From Enoplolaimus lenunculus (taxonomy: Eukaryota > Nematoda > Enoplea > Enoplida > Thoracostomopsidae), in assembly GCA_030248215.1 (NCBI GenBank), contig JASANG010003092.1:62001-126000 (forward strand): a DNA stretch of 64,000 nt, in the 5' to 3' direction. Of this stretch, positions 1 to 13,500 are shown one piece after another; the stretch's first letter is position 1, and each line of letters begins with the position of its first letter. The notes beneath the pieces were generated by a model that ran no database searches, was not told where the DNA came from, and saw nothing but the letters and a program-made list of their open reading frames with translations. The position numbers were made by a program, and so were the translations under genes.

Positions 1-146
1 GGTTTCCCCTTTGAAGTTTGTTGTGCCACAACGCATAAACCGATGTGTTCGCTCCTACGCAACAGTGATTTTCATTCTGGTACACACCAGATTATACTCT
101 GTGGGCCCCAAGTCCTTGTAACCTTCGAGTGCTACCTTTTACTCAC

Positions 147-247
147 CGATTTTGCGTTCTGCAATCGCTTACGCAGCCCCTGAGCTGTTTCTTTTGTGTA
201 TAAACGCTTGAAAACGCAACTGCGCTTTGCAAGCACTACGTTTATAA
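147..247 (-). CDS. Candidate exon of an unidentified minus-strand gene running off the left edge
   Basis: On the minus strand an acceptor (AACAG) is followed by an open stretch of 101 nt that ends at a strong donor (GTGAGT). It enters with two carried bases and leaves in phase 0. The translation is basic and helix-like, ending ..LYTKETAQGLRKRLQNAKS. No domain is recognised and no partner exon could be found in the remaining 146 bases. The codon choice looks like that of the real genes in this window. If real, it belongs to a neighbour transcribed divergently from the LIM gene that starts at 1517. A chance splice-bounded frame cannot be excluded. Confidence 0.3.
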
Positions 248-1516
248 CTGTTAATTTTTGACTTAAAAACATTGCTTGCAATTGTGTTTGCTTTATTGTT
301 TTGTTTGTTTGTGTTTATTTCGGCGATTTGTCTGGCATTCTTCGTTTACAAACCCGATGTGCATCAGAGTGTTATAGGACGAAATTCCAAAGCATTATCT
401 TGCATGGAAAGGGTAAATAAAAGGTTGCCAAAGTCTTCGCGAGGCAATGGATTCGACAATGATAGTTGTGAGATAAAAAACAAAATAAATTACCGTTGTT
501 TTCGTAAGGATATTAGAACATTTACAGATCATGCCAATAATTTTACCACAGTTTCGTATTAAGCGGATTAAGAAAAAGATGAAACGGAAACGAATAGTGG
601 TATGAATAACGGAAACGGAAACGAATAGTGATATGAATAGCGGAAACGGAAAACGGACATTTAAGTACGACCGTTTAAATTTTTTTCTGCGAATCGTATA
701 CTATTTAGATGTGGAAACATTCATCATACCTTTTAAAGTTTTTGTTGCAAAAATAGCGGATGCAGTCAAAAATTGAATGATTTTAAGAAAAACAGGTTAT
801 TTTTGTTTAAATCTGAACATTACCGGCATATTTGCTTTGACAAATCCTCGAATGATTTGTGTAAAACACAAACAATATCCTTCCCCTTAGGAAAACCCTG
901 GAACCGATACTGCCGTGGCGACAGGGTTTGCTTTGTATACCGTAACTTCTGAATACGGACTTCAAATGTGTACAGCATTTTATATACACTAGAACAGGGC
1001 AGTGATGTATTCTCAGCTGTGTAAAAACTCTGGACGTATACTTCTATATAGTAGGAGGGTAATTTAATGTAAAAAATGTGCTAAATTTTGAAGTTCAACA
1101 TTCACATAAAAGTGAAATGGGCTGTTATAAATTCCGACACGAAAATTCAGCTTTGGTGGAGCTTTAATGGTATCACTGACGCATTTGCATTTTTTAACGG
1201 ATGTCAGACTAAGATAACCCACACAATCATGTTTCCGAGTGCATCGAAACAAAGCCTTTATAAACAAGAAGCATATTTGTTGAATTTTGGTTTCAGTCAT
1301 TCAGTCAGATCAGCGCCATAAGCGGCGATATAAGATCTCATATAGCTTGAAATCTGTGTTCGTTTAGAGCCTTGGATCAAACCGACATATTCATCAACCA
1401 TTATCTCAGGATCGCTGCTGACCAGCACCGTTTCAAATATACCAGATATTTTATTTAACCCACGCCGACTTGACGGAAATTATCCCGGATCAAAACCGCT
1501 TTGGATTATTGTGGGA
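248..1516. other. Intergenic stretch upstream of the LIM gene
   Basis: No supported gene is seen. A 96-codon open frame at 272-562 has only a TTG start and no splice support. A short purine-rich direct repeat (GGAAACGGAAACGAATAG) is present in two copies around 585-655. The promoter and 5' UTR of the LIM gene should lie here, but no clear TATA or initiator element stands out. Confidence 0.5.
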
Positions 1517-4500
1517 ATGTCAACGAAAACTGCAGCCGCGCCTGGACAGGTGCCTAATACAAGTAAACCAGCAACCGGAACGAAACTAAAAGAATCTACA
1601 GTCGAAAAGGTAAAGCTAGAAATATTCATGCTTTTCCTGTGTTTTAACAGAAATTAGCGTAAGCTAAAATAGCTTAAATGTCAAAAAACTTTGTACGTCG
1701 CTATGCTCGATGCGTAGAAATGAGCTTATATATACGCGTAACACTTAAGTTAAAAAGTCCCCTGAAGCTTAAGTTTACTCTATTGCAGTCGCACAGAAAT
1801 CCGTTCCGCTCCTGATCGTACCATGGACCGAATATTACAACATATATATGTAACGATACCACTATAATCACGTTAGATTTAAACAATTTAACCAGCCGTG
1901 AAGATGGTTTCAGTAAACGTTCTACATTCTTTTCTTTTATACTCAATATCTAATCATCACTTTTAGGATGTAAAATCATCGAGATCTGTGTCCACAAAAG
2001 ACACGAAGGCGTCCAAAGAAAAACTGGCAACAACAACGCAATCAAAGTCAGACCAGAAAGCTGAAAACGAGAAACCAGTGGCCGAAACCACAGTTGCTAA
2101 TGGCGATTTGAAAGCCAAGCCCGAAAAACCAGCTAATAGCGACAATGATGAAGATGTAAGCTTGGATTGCATATGGATTTACTTTTTTAAGTATAACCAT
2201 TGTAATTAATAAATAATTGCCAGTTGGTGATAGGTTTTGTAACTTTTGAAAGAGAGCTAAATAGCAGTCGATGGTTTAGGATATTCAAAGCGATATACAG
2301 TCGATCTGCTATATAACAAGGATTAAAGTGTGGATGTTCAGGGGATATTCTATGCTATATCCAGAACAGTTTTATAAATATGAAAATCCGTCTGTATTTT
2401 CGTGGTCTCAGTTCTACTTTCTATATTGCTTTGAGCAACGTCGGAACAACCTATGGTGGGCCATCCAAAATTTCACGGTTGGCGCCTCTTGCGATGATCA
2501 AAATATTTTTCAAAATGTGAATTTTCAATTTTAATGCAAGTTAAATAATAACGGCTATTTTTGTTTAAAATCTTGTTAGGATGAAGGCCTTTATTTGGGT
2601 GCCCGTCCAAATCGAGAGTACGGAGGTGGCTACTTCCGGCTATGGACTTTGTTAATTGACAGCTAATGGTGGCCACGTATACTTATTTCGGTTGCAAATT
2701 AACACGGCATTGGTTTTAATTGCCAAATTGCAAATATTTAAGCGAAAATACATTATAATGTTTGACATTAAATTTGTTGCGTTTTAGATTTATGAATATG
2801 ACACGTCTTCCGAAGAATCTGATGCTGAAGGTCCGCCACCTATGATTCAGATTGAAAGAAGTAAAGATATTGGAGCGTTGGTAAGTAAGAATGGAAAATT
2901 GCTTTTTTAATTAATGCCTACCCGGAAAACAGTGCCCCTCTTCTGAAAGAGTTACTAAGCTTAAACTGCCGATTTATGTGACTTAAAATTTTAGTAAGTG
3001 AAATTTGCAATCGTAATTCATACACAACTCAAATCTTTGCTATGCAACTCGAAATTTATTTTTTGCAGCGTTCAAGTTTATTGGAAAGCCAATCAGAAAA
3101 ACCGAAAATAGAGAAAACAGGTAAGGTACTACCTTATAAGCTATGTATTTGTCGTTGGAAACTAAATTTTAAATGTTCTTGTTTTGATGTTGGTAAAAAG
3201 TCTCAGCTTTAACATTTTTAAAGCATTTTATCTCAAATATTTAGTAAAAGAATTGTCTTGAAGTCAAATAATTGATTTTCATCATAGGCATTTTGGCAAA
3301 TTAATACATGACATAAAAACGAAAAATGTCACATTTTGTTGTAAACTGATATGTTAAGAACTTTTGCGGAGCAGGCCATACAGGGAACTGTGGTGGAGGC
3401 AAGAAATATGGACCCTTAAAAAATTTTACGAAAACTAATGTTCAAAAGTTCTGACCTTTCGAATTTTAACCGTTTAGTATAGCCTACTAAATTTGTACAA
3501 CGAATAAAACTGGTAAGGGTTTTACAATACGAACATGTAGAAAGATAGCTGCTTCCTCATCAGATATGTGCATCTTCGCGCAATAATTTCGAGGGCAATA
3601 ACTTTTTAACCGTTAGTAATGCAGCAATAAAGGAGGAAACGTTGAACTCAGTTTGTCGATATCTGTAAGATAGGCCCTATTCATTATAAATTGCTAGAGG
3701 GGGTCCAGCCAGATACCGTACCTATATCGGAATTACATCTTAAGCTCACAATGCCATTGAAGCATAGCGTACTAAAACATCGCCACCTGTTCGTTACCAA
3801 AATTTGTGTTTGACACGTAAGTATGCACCCGGAACTATTTTGGTTTTAGATGCGATAAATTATACAGCTATGAATTTGCAATAAACTCGATGAAATATGT
3901 AAATCCAAGTTAAATTATTCAATTTGAGAGGTGGCTGAAGGTGTTGGCAAAGAAAACATCAGCAACATTACGTCTAATTTTGAAAAAGGTCCGGAAGATG
4001 ACAAGCCCAAAGAGCGTGTTAAGCTTACATTAGTCGATAAGGTACGTCTTGAACATAATTGGATGGTGTGTTAAACGTAGAAATCTTCGAAACCAAAAAT
4101 AGTTTAAAATCAAAGTTGACAACCTGATGGTAGCGATTTTATTTATGTCGTAGTCTAATCTACTATTCAGGTCAATCACCAATTGGCGTAGGCCAATCGG
4201 TTATTCTGAGCATATAGCAGTTTGGCCTATGCTAAATAGCGATTAACAGATGTAGGTAGTAAAACAACAGTGATGTAAAACAAACGCTGATTGGTTAACG
4301 CTACTGTATCTGTTTAAATAATAAAATCTGATTGGTCTTATGTTCAATGGCAGTTTAGCCTAGGCCAAACTGCTATTACATAAAGTAGCAGATATATATT
4401 ATATATAATTATTATTTAACTCAGTATTAAAGTAAGAAATTTATTTTATAGTTTCTCAGGGCATCGCCAAATTAATTGTTCGCCACTAAAAATAAATCGT

Positions 4501-7500
4501 TTTCTTGCGTCCTAGTGTGTCACCCATCGTGCCTTCTGTCATATGCCAAAGTACCAAACAGTCTTGCTTAAATTAGATTTAAAGTGTCACAATTTCAGGA
4601 AAAATACTCAAGTTTTAAAAATAAGTTCGAACACATTGACGAAGAAATGGAAAAAGAGACACGTGAACGCCTTGAAAAACAACATGCAGCTGAAGTTGAT
4701 CGGCTGAAAGGCGCAGGTATCATTTAAGTATTTTTAGGGTTGTTGCTATGATCGATGTGTATAGCTCCAGAAATTGGCCATTCCTAAAAGGCATAGGTCA
4801 TTTATTTTCAAACTCTATTACTAGAATTAGAGAAAGGGGTTGCAGCCATTTGAGAATTCAAATTTAGGTTTCACATTGACCATGAGTGATGTTCTGTTTA
4901 GAGCGGTCGCGTAGTTTGTTAGTACTCGTGGCAAGCCTAAAAAACCGCAAATATCTTTGCAGATATGATTTTTAATTGACCATTTCAGAATGCAAACTTA
5001 GATTTCACATAGAGCATGAGGGATGTTCTGTTTAGAGCAGTCAAGTTGTCTATTAGTACTCGTCGGAAGCCGAAAGAAATCGCAAATATCTTAGCGGATA
5101 TGATTTTAAATTGATGTGGTTTCAATTTTTAGGAAAAGAAAAACTATCAGACGCAGTAAATCGATTCGAAAAAGGCGACGAAGAGTTTCAAACGCCGAAA
5201 GAAGACAAGAAGATTGAAATTTCGCGATCAGAAGCGGACAAAAAGCGAATCAAGAAAACATTTCAAAAGGTGAGCGATTTTGATTTTTCTGCTTTAAATG
5301 TGTATTTAAAAAGGAACAAAACCCGGAATTTTAAGTTATCCGAACTTTATACCGAATGCGCGTCAACCAAAAATTTCAATTTCAATTGAAATTTAAAGCA
5401 TTTTTTAGCCATTTTTCTGTAAATCGAGTGGTTTGAGTCATTTTAAAACTTATGGATTTAATTACATCGCAGTGCATTGAGCTCGTGTTCCAATTTATTG
5501 TTCTTTTACCGTCCATCACAGATCCAAAGTCAAAGCTTATAGGGCAAACTTGTTCTTATTAAGCAAAAACGTGATCAAAACATTGTTAATTCTAGAAGAT
5601 TTTAAACTACAAAATTTGTCAATCTGCTCGCTTGCTTCGCTCGCTAAATTGCTTTCACCGTTATGAGACAGACAGACTACCGATTTTGGTGAAATATATT
5701 TCTGTTAGAAAACGTAAATAATTTTCTGTAAAATCATGACAACTGATTTAACGTTTTGTTTGTTTGTCAACCGGAATGTGCTCCTAATCGTGAACATCAG
5801 GAATCCCCGATGGGAGGTCGATGTATTACCTCCGGATGCACTGCAGGGACGCAGGATCCAGAGTGTTCCTATGCTAGCGAATAGTTGTGTGGGCAGAGGC
5901 GTAGCCTTATACTACTGTTCTGGCCCTGTTCTATACATGGGACCCTCTATTCTCCCATTGAATATACCCTTGGATGTGCGAAATTGATTTTTAAATTTTA
6001 GGCTGCCCCCAATGAAGAACCGAAAGACTGTTTCGTATGCGGCAAAACAGTTTACGCAGCTGAAAAATTATCGCTCGAAGGCAAAGTATTTCATCGACCG
6101 TGTTTCAAATGCAGCAAATGCGAGAAAAACGTCAGGTTTGTTTTATTGCCATATTTCTATATCCGCCTATATAATGACTAATTAGAAAATTTCCGGGCTC
6201 GTAGCCAAGATGATTAGAACTGTAGACATGATTTCAGTTCAGTAGAAAATAAAACCGTACGTTAAAATTTGTTATAACCATTAGCATTCTGATCGGTGTT
6301 CTAAAGCCTGTTAAAAGTGTATCTTTTTCTTGCCTCTCTATAAATTTCACACACGGATATATTTGTCTAATTTAAGTTAAAATTAGCATGATCAAGAACA
6401 ATTATGGGTTTTCTAAAAAGTTTTAGCATGTCTTAATGAACCGTGTGAAATTGTGACACGTCGTCCTGAAAGTGTTTTTGACCGTTAAAATGTCGAATTG
6501 GCTACTGGTCTGGCCTGCAAGTTGCAGAAATTTTTGTTGGCTTCGGGCAGTTCGTATTTACTTGTCGCCAACAATGATTGGATTTGTGCTTTGAAACAAC
6601 CTACACCTGAAAAATTTCGCCTGCGGAGTTATATCGTACTTGTGTCACCTGTACACACAACTATAATGGTATAGGCGAATCTTGAAAATCAAGGAATCTA
6701 TTTTATAACTTTTATATGGGCAGAATTATTTTTGCAATGGCGTTAAACATGGAAAAGGCCAGTTCTATCACTTGCATCGCTGTATCGCCCCTATTTTGAC
6801 TCTTGGTTTACTTTGGTTTTTACATGTTCTCAAATCAAACTAACCAAAAGTGAATCTTATGGTAGAATTTCATACGTTTCAAAAATGCGTCTGGCTTCTC
6901 ACGCGCTTCGATTGCTCGTCTTCCCTTCTCATTTGTATTAATATTGAATCTGGGTCGCCGTTGGTTTATAAATTCAGGCTGTAAACCGCAAAAACAAGGG
7001 TTTACGAATCGAGTGCCCATGGGTCTGAATTTTCACCAGGCCGACACAAACCAAAATTTTGTGTTGAAACATATCACTGAAACTGCGGTTGTCTTCTCAC
7101 TCGAGAGATTTCGTTCACATTAATATATTGCGAGCATCCATCAGAAATTTTTGGATCCGCTACTGAGTGTGTGAAGTTACGAATCTATTTTGGTTGACGA
7201 TTAATTTTCGTGATTTCACAACTGTAGTATTTACTCTCAGTGGCAAACTGTACATACATTTAACTGAACTGTCTTTTAACTGTATTTTATATAATCTGAT
7301 TATTTCAGCGTTCAAAATTACGGCACATACGAAGGCAAGTTGTACTGTACCATTCATATTAAAGAATTCCTAAAACCCGGAACTCTTGGAATGATCGATG
7401 CTGATGCACCAGAGATCGGTAAGAACGGTATCCTTTGCCACATAAATTACTACATACTCTCTAAAAGCTTAAACTAACTTGATTTAAGCTTAAGCTAATC

Positions 7501-10500
7501 CACCAGTATTAAACTAATTTTGTAGATTAACAAAACTAACTGGTAGGCTTATGCTTAAACTCATTTAAAATCTTACTTATTTTCAGTTTAAGCTAAACTT
7601 AATGAACTCTTAGATGCACATCATTTCTGGGCTGCACTTGTTACTTAAACTGAAAATAAGTTTACATAAACTCGTGTTAAACTTAAAAACACGTTAGTTT
7701 AAGTAAAACTTAAAATTTTAGTTTAGTTAGTCCGTCCAGCCATTTAAGTTCTACTTAAACTAATATTCAACTTTAGTTAAGCTATAATTTAAGTTTAAGT
7801 TTTTAGAGAGTAGGTATATACATATATAGATGTATATAAATATTTGCTAAACATATTTAATATATATAAATATATAAAAAAATAAATATTAAATAATGAG
7901 CTTCGATAGACGAGATGAATTCCAATCATCTTCCTTCATTCTAGAATATTTAATTCATATCTTAGCTTGAAGCTTCGTCAAAGCAATTAATTACTTTACT
8001 TTAGAATTTTACATGACATAGGTAGTATCCTCTATCAATTCAAGGGTCTACTTTACTTTATACCCGAAGAATTACGATAAAGTTACTCGGGACAAAAATT
8101 TTACGTCTTTCATATTTACTTTCAGAAATCCATGATGAAGAAATGGACGAAGACTATGCGATAATTAGTCGACCTAAAGCGCTTAACCCTGATATTGTTC
8201 GCTGTTAGTTTTTAATTATTTTTTTTCTGGTTAATATTAACTGGCAGTTAGTGTTTAGTTGGTGTAAAAGGTTGGTAAAAACTGGCAGCTGAACGAACCT
8301 TTGTAGTATAAATTATCCACAAACTGGTTTTTGGCAGTTGAAAAATCCGCAGAATATAAACGGTTTTTATTGTTTTGCACCATCCTTACTTGAAATTCAA
8401 CAGAAATTATATAAGCTGGACTGCCACCCGATCCACTTAAAGCTAAAATTTTCCACTGCAGTTTTACAGGGTGCATGCGGGAAGCGAAAAACTGAGCAAG
8501 AAAATTTGTTTTTTATTACAAAAATTGCATCAATCTTTACGATGGGTTGGTTTTGATTGGTTGACAATGCCACGGGTACCGCCACCCTACACCCATAGAA
8601 GTGCCTCAGGTACCTCAAGGGCCATGGTAAAATCTATCCGTCGTGTGATTTAGAAACATTTTGCACCTCAGGCGCAATTCAGGTTAGCCTTGAGTTATTC
8701 ACAGAACTTTGGCTTCATGCTCCTTTCACTCGCGAGTTTTCATTTGCCATTCTGTTGCACACACCTGGTTCATAAGTACCTTACGAGGTGATCATCTCAC
8801 AGGTGGAAGGCTCGAGTGCAGGGGTGGTGATATGAAGAACCTAAGGGGGGGCGCATGGCCAACTTTTTTGGATCTTTTCGTTATTAGCACAGCCAGCGTT
8901 TGTTCAAAGATGGTTGGATTTTGAAAATTGTTGCATATTTGAGCTCATGACATCGCATGGTCATTCTATGCCAATTTGGATTTTTGAAAAACTTGATTTT
9001 TTTATAAAGGTTTCAAGGCCCCTCTTGGTACCCAATAATAAAGTTATATAAATTATATCACATTCGAAGCAGCTTCTGAAGATGAGTCCAACTGAGTTAA
9101 ATTTTCGGCAGTCAAAGGTTCGGCTAAACGAGCTATGTTCAAATAATTGATTTGGCACGCTTTCAAAGATTTAGACGTCGCCAAGTCAGTTATTTTATCG
9201 TAACTTGTTAAACAAAGGTTTTACTGTTGAAAATTTAAACAATTTTCAAAATCCAATTGATTTTGGGAAAATGCCAGCTGGGTTGATAACCGAAGAGACC
9301 GTTCAATTAGCCTACTTTTTTATAGGGGAAGTTTGAAAAAACAATTGATTACTCGCTGAGATTGCCACAATCAAGGGTGCATAGTTAATATCCGTAAAAT
9401 ACATCCGCTGTCACTGCTGAGTATCTGGCCAATGTGCAAAGCACATCGGTGCATTTTGTACCGCGAACTTTTCGTAAGCTGCATACTTTTGTTCATAGCT
9501 TCGTTTCGACTCTTATTACAGCTTTAGGCTGTTAATAAGATCTAGGCCTGTTACTTTGGAACCAGTGAATGCTGAGGCTCAAAATCCAACACGTTTTTGC
9601 ATTTGATTTGCTCTTTTCCTGTACCAATTTTGAGTTCAGCAACTGCAATAGGTACACTGCAAAAAATGGTGAGTCAAATTGACTCCCTCCGAAATAGGCT
9701 CTATGGGACTACACAAATTGAGTCAAATCAGACTCCACCAGAGTCAAATTCGACTCAGTTAGTCGCACGTTTGACTCTGGCGGAGTCAAATTTGACTCAT
9801 TTTGTGTAGTCCCGTAGAGCCTATTTCGGAGGGAGTCAAATTTGACTCACAATTTTTGCAGTGTAGTGTGTTTGAGAACCTATTACTAACTAATGGTTGT
9901 TGCTTTACACATTTGAGAATATGGGCCCTAGACTCAGGCTTATGATTAAAAATAAAAATAGCTAGTTTAAAAGTATATTAATGTTATTTTATAACGCTGC
10001 AGCTGAAAACAAAGGCCTGTCCGACTTTGCTGAGTTGTCGAATCTCAAATCCGCAGCGAATGCCAAATCAAAGTGGGAAGAAAGCGTTGAACAGCAACAG
10101 AAAGTCGAACAACGCACTGCTGATCTCGATTATGAATTGTTCAAAGAAGGCAAAGTTAAATCGCGGTTGTCAAAGTGAGAGCAAGCGAAAGCACTTTCAA
10201 ACGTGCAGCGTTTAAAGTTGGGTTCTTGTTCATTCCCACCACATTTTTGGTTGACGGCTAGACTCCGGCTCAGATTTAGGTGATGGGTTGAGGAAGACAT
10301 TATCAGAAACGGATCCAGAAAAAGTAAAAGGGTTTAGGCGTTAGAGTCACGGAACAAAAAACAGTGCTTTCATAGGAAACTTGACTGACGCTGTAGAGTC
10401 AGCGCATATTTTGCCGTTGTATTTCACAAAACTTTTGCTTGGTACGAAGTGAAGTTCACGGGCACCCAATAAAACTTGCCCCAGATCCGCTCCTGCTTAG

Positions 10501-13500
10501 GCATTAGTAAGCGTTTTCGTAAACCTAAACCTACAGTATGAGCCTGATCCTAAACCTAAGCTTGTAAGGGGGAACTGGTTTGCAATTAATCATGTGCGTG
10601 TAGGTTCAACAATTATGTTCTAAAATGCATTAACAATTTGCTTAAATAAAACAACAAATTCTAAGCTGCAATTTGATGTGAGGAAAGTCAGAAGTTACTA
10701 ACAACGGTTTCATTTATATTTGTTTAAGATTTGTCGATGGTGAAAATGACCAAGAAAGCGGTGAAGAAATGAGCGAAGATGAAACGCCTGACGGAGATCT
10801 CGATCCGAATGTAATCCGATACAGCAAAAAGAAGCAAAAAGATGAAGTAAAATAGATTTTATGTAATATCTATTTTTATTTGAACTTTTTTATAATTTGT
10901 TTAGTATTCTCACTCGTCAGAGCACCAGGTTGTAAAAGTATATTTGTCATTAGTAGATGAAAAGTACGGGTTTTACTTCACCCTTTTGAAAGGTGGTGGA
11001 TGTCATCGGATGACGGCATTTCCGGAAGCAATGATTAATCACCGGTAATTAATTACGTCGGAATTCGAATGATCATCTGGAAATTTTTTCGTAATGTGTT
11101 TGTCCACCTCTGCTTTTATCCGGGATTGGGACCGGCAGGATATCGGGAGGTATCCAGGCAGCCTTAAACGGCAAACGCTACAACCAAAACACAAACCTCA
11201 CTGCAAACTAGCGCACTGCAAACCAAACACGCGCGCAGCAAGCCAAACCAGCACAGTGCAAGTCGAACTATCAAATTCCAAAGCAAAAAAAAAATGTTAA
11301 TCAAGCAAACTGATAGTTACGTATTAATCATACTTTATATGCCAGCCTTCCTGGGCCTTTACGTTGAAATGTGGAAGTAATCAGAAAGCGGAAGTGATGG
11401 AAAACGGAAATAATTAATCAGGTCGGAAAGCGGAAGTAATTAATCATCAGTGAACATACACCAGTTTAGTCCGCAACATATAGTTGTATTACTCACGGGT
11501 TTGGCAACCAAAAGTGTTTTTGCAATTTTTTTGTTAATGTTATTTAAACACAATATCAAAAACCCTTTGAAAAAACATCACTTTATAACATGTCATGACA
11601 TTGCTGCTCCGGACTTTGTCACAGTCAAAGGTATTTTAAAATTTTTTGTAATAAATCCATTGATTAAACAACGAATTTATATTACCATACCATTTTACAA
11701 CGCTACTTTTAGGTCTGTTAGCCGAAAGTTTTTCAACAATCTTAATATTTAAACACAATATCACGAACACATTTATAAAAACATCACTGAAATATTAAAT
11801 ACCATATGTTTTGCACAAGTTTTTCACATCTTCACGAAAACAACTTGTCATACATGCACCAAACTGATATGTGCGCCTTGCCCCGGTAAGTCCAATTTGC
11901 ACGAGACACACCTTGTACGGCAACCTTCTTGTAGCGGGTCAATTACAACGTTTGAGTTCTTCCAGTTTCTTTTGTCGAATCGCAAGTTCCAGCTCTTTTT
12001 TGTTGCAATTCAGATGCCGTTTGAGACCAACTTTTAGTCCAATATGTTTCACGTTGACGCCCAGTGCAGTAGTTGACGAGTTCCAAACTGTTCTTCCATA
12101 GCATTTTCGGGTTCACAGCAGTTTGCAGTACTCGTTTTTGCAAAGACTAAGTTCGCTAGGACAATCTTCGTTTTCGATTTTAACAAATAAATCCGAAATG
12201 GCAAGGCGCTTTTACACGGTTTTCTGTGGTACAGAAATTTCGAGAATAACAAATCATGTGAATAATTTGTAGTGCGTAGGTACGTGAACGGAAAATTCTA
12301 GAACAATAAATCATTTGGAGATTACTAATTTTTTCATCTTGAATATGTTGTTCAGATATTTCGACTTAGGTTAGAAAGGCTGGTATTGAAATATGGTAAT
12401 GTGACTATCACTTTGCTTGATTAACACTTTTTTGCTTTGTAGTTTGATAGTTTGACTTGAAGTGTGCTTGTTGTTTGGCTTGCAGTGCGCTAGTTTGCAG
12501 TGAGGTTTGTGCCGTGGTTGTAGCGTATGCAGTGTAATGCTGACTGGATATCTCCCGATATCCTGTCGGTGCCAAGCCCGGATAAAAGCAAGGGGTACAC
12601 TAACATTACTTCCGCACGGATTACTTCCGCATTCCAACTTGAAGTCCCAGGACGGCTGGTATATAAAGTATGATTATGTGACTATCAGTTTGTTTGATTA
12701 ACATTTTTCCTTTGTAGTTTGATAGTTTGACTGGCAGTTGCTTGTTTGGTTTCCTGTGCCCGTGTTTGGATTGCAGTATGCTAGTATGCAGTGAGGTTTG
12801 TGCTGTTGTTGTAGCGTTTGTCGCGTAATGCTGCCTGTATATCTATTGATATCTTACCGGTCCCAAGCGCGGATAATCAGAGGGGTACTAACACATTACT
12901 TAAAAATTCCTAGGTGATTAATCGCATTCCGACGTAATTAATTACACTTGATTAATCATTACTTCCGAAAATGACGTCATCTGATGACATCACAGGTGAT
13001 TAATCATTACTTTTGAAAATGGTGTCATCTGATGACGTCATCCACCCAGCACCCTTCGAAAGGGTGGAGTAAAACTTGCATTTTTCATCTACTGTCATAT
13101 CTGAGCGTTTAGACTTCTTTCACAAAGCCATTTTATTTTTAGATTAAAGCCGAAGTTGGCAATATCAAATCAAAGTTTGAAAAAGGCGAAACAGAAGCGG
13201 TCGGAGATGATGCAGCGCTAGCTGCAGAACGATCGCAAGAACTTGATGAAATTAAAAAATCCGTTCGAGTCAAGTAAGCCTTGACTAAAGTTTTTCTGTC
13301 TATTTCACTATATAAAAATGATCAACTCAAACAAATTGAAAAGCTATTGATAGAAGTTTGAACTTTTTCATTTTGAGCACTCTTTTATAGTGTTAAACTA
13401 TAATTGACTTAAAATTATTTCTTGAATGTTTTTCAGAGAACGATTCAAAGAAAAAGCTGAAGCCGGTGACAACGACACTAGCGAAGAACCTCATAAATCA

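Noticed and set aside
272-562. 96-codon plus-strand frame starting with a hydrophobic segment
   Set aside because: It opens with TTG, not ATG, has no splice sites around it and matches no known protein; the hydrophobic start is what AT-rich TTT/GTT-rich DNA gives by chance.
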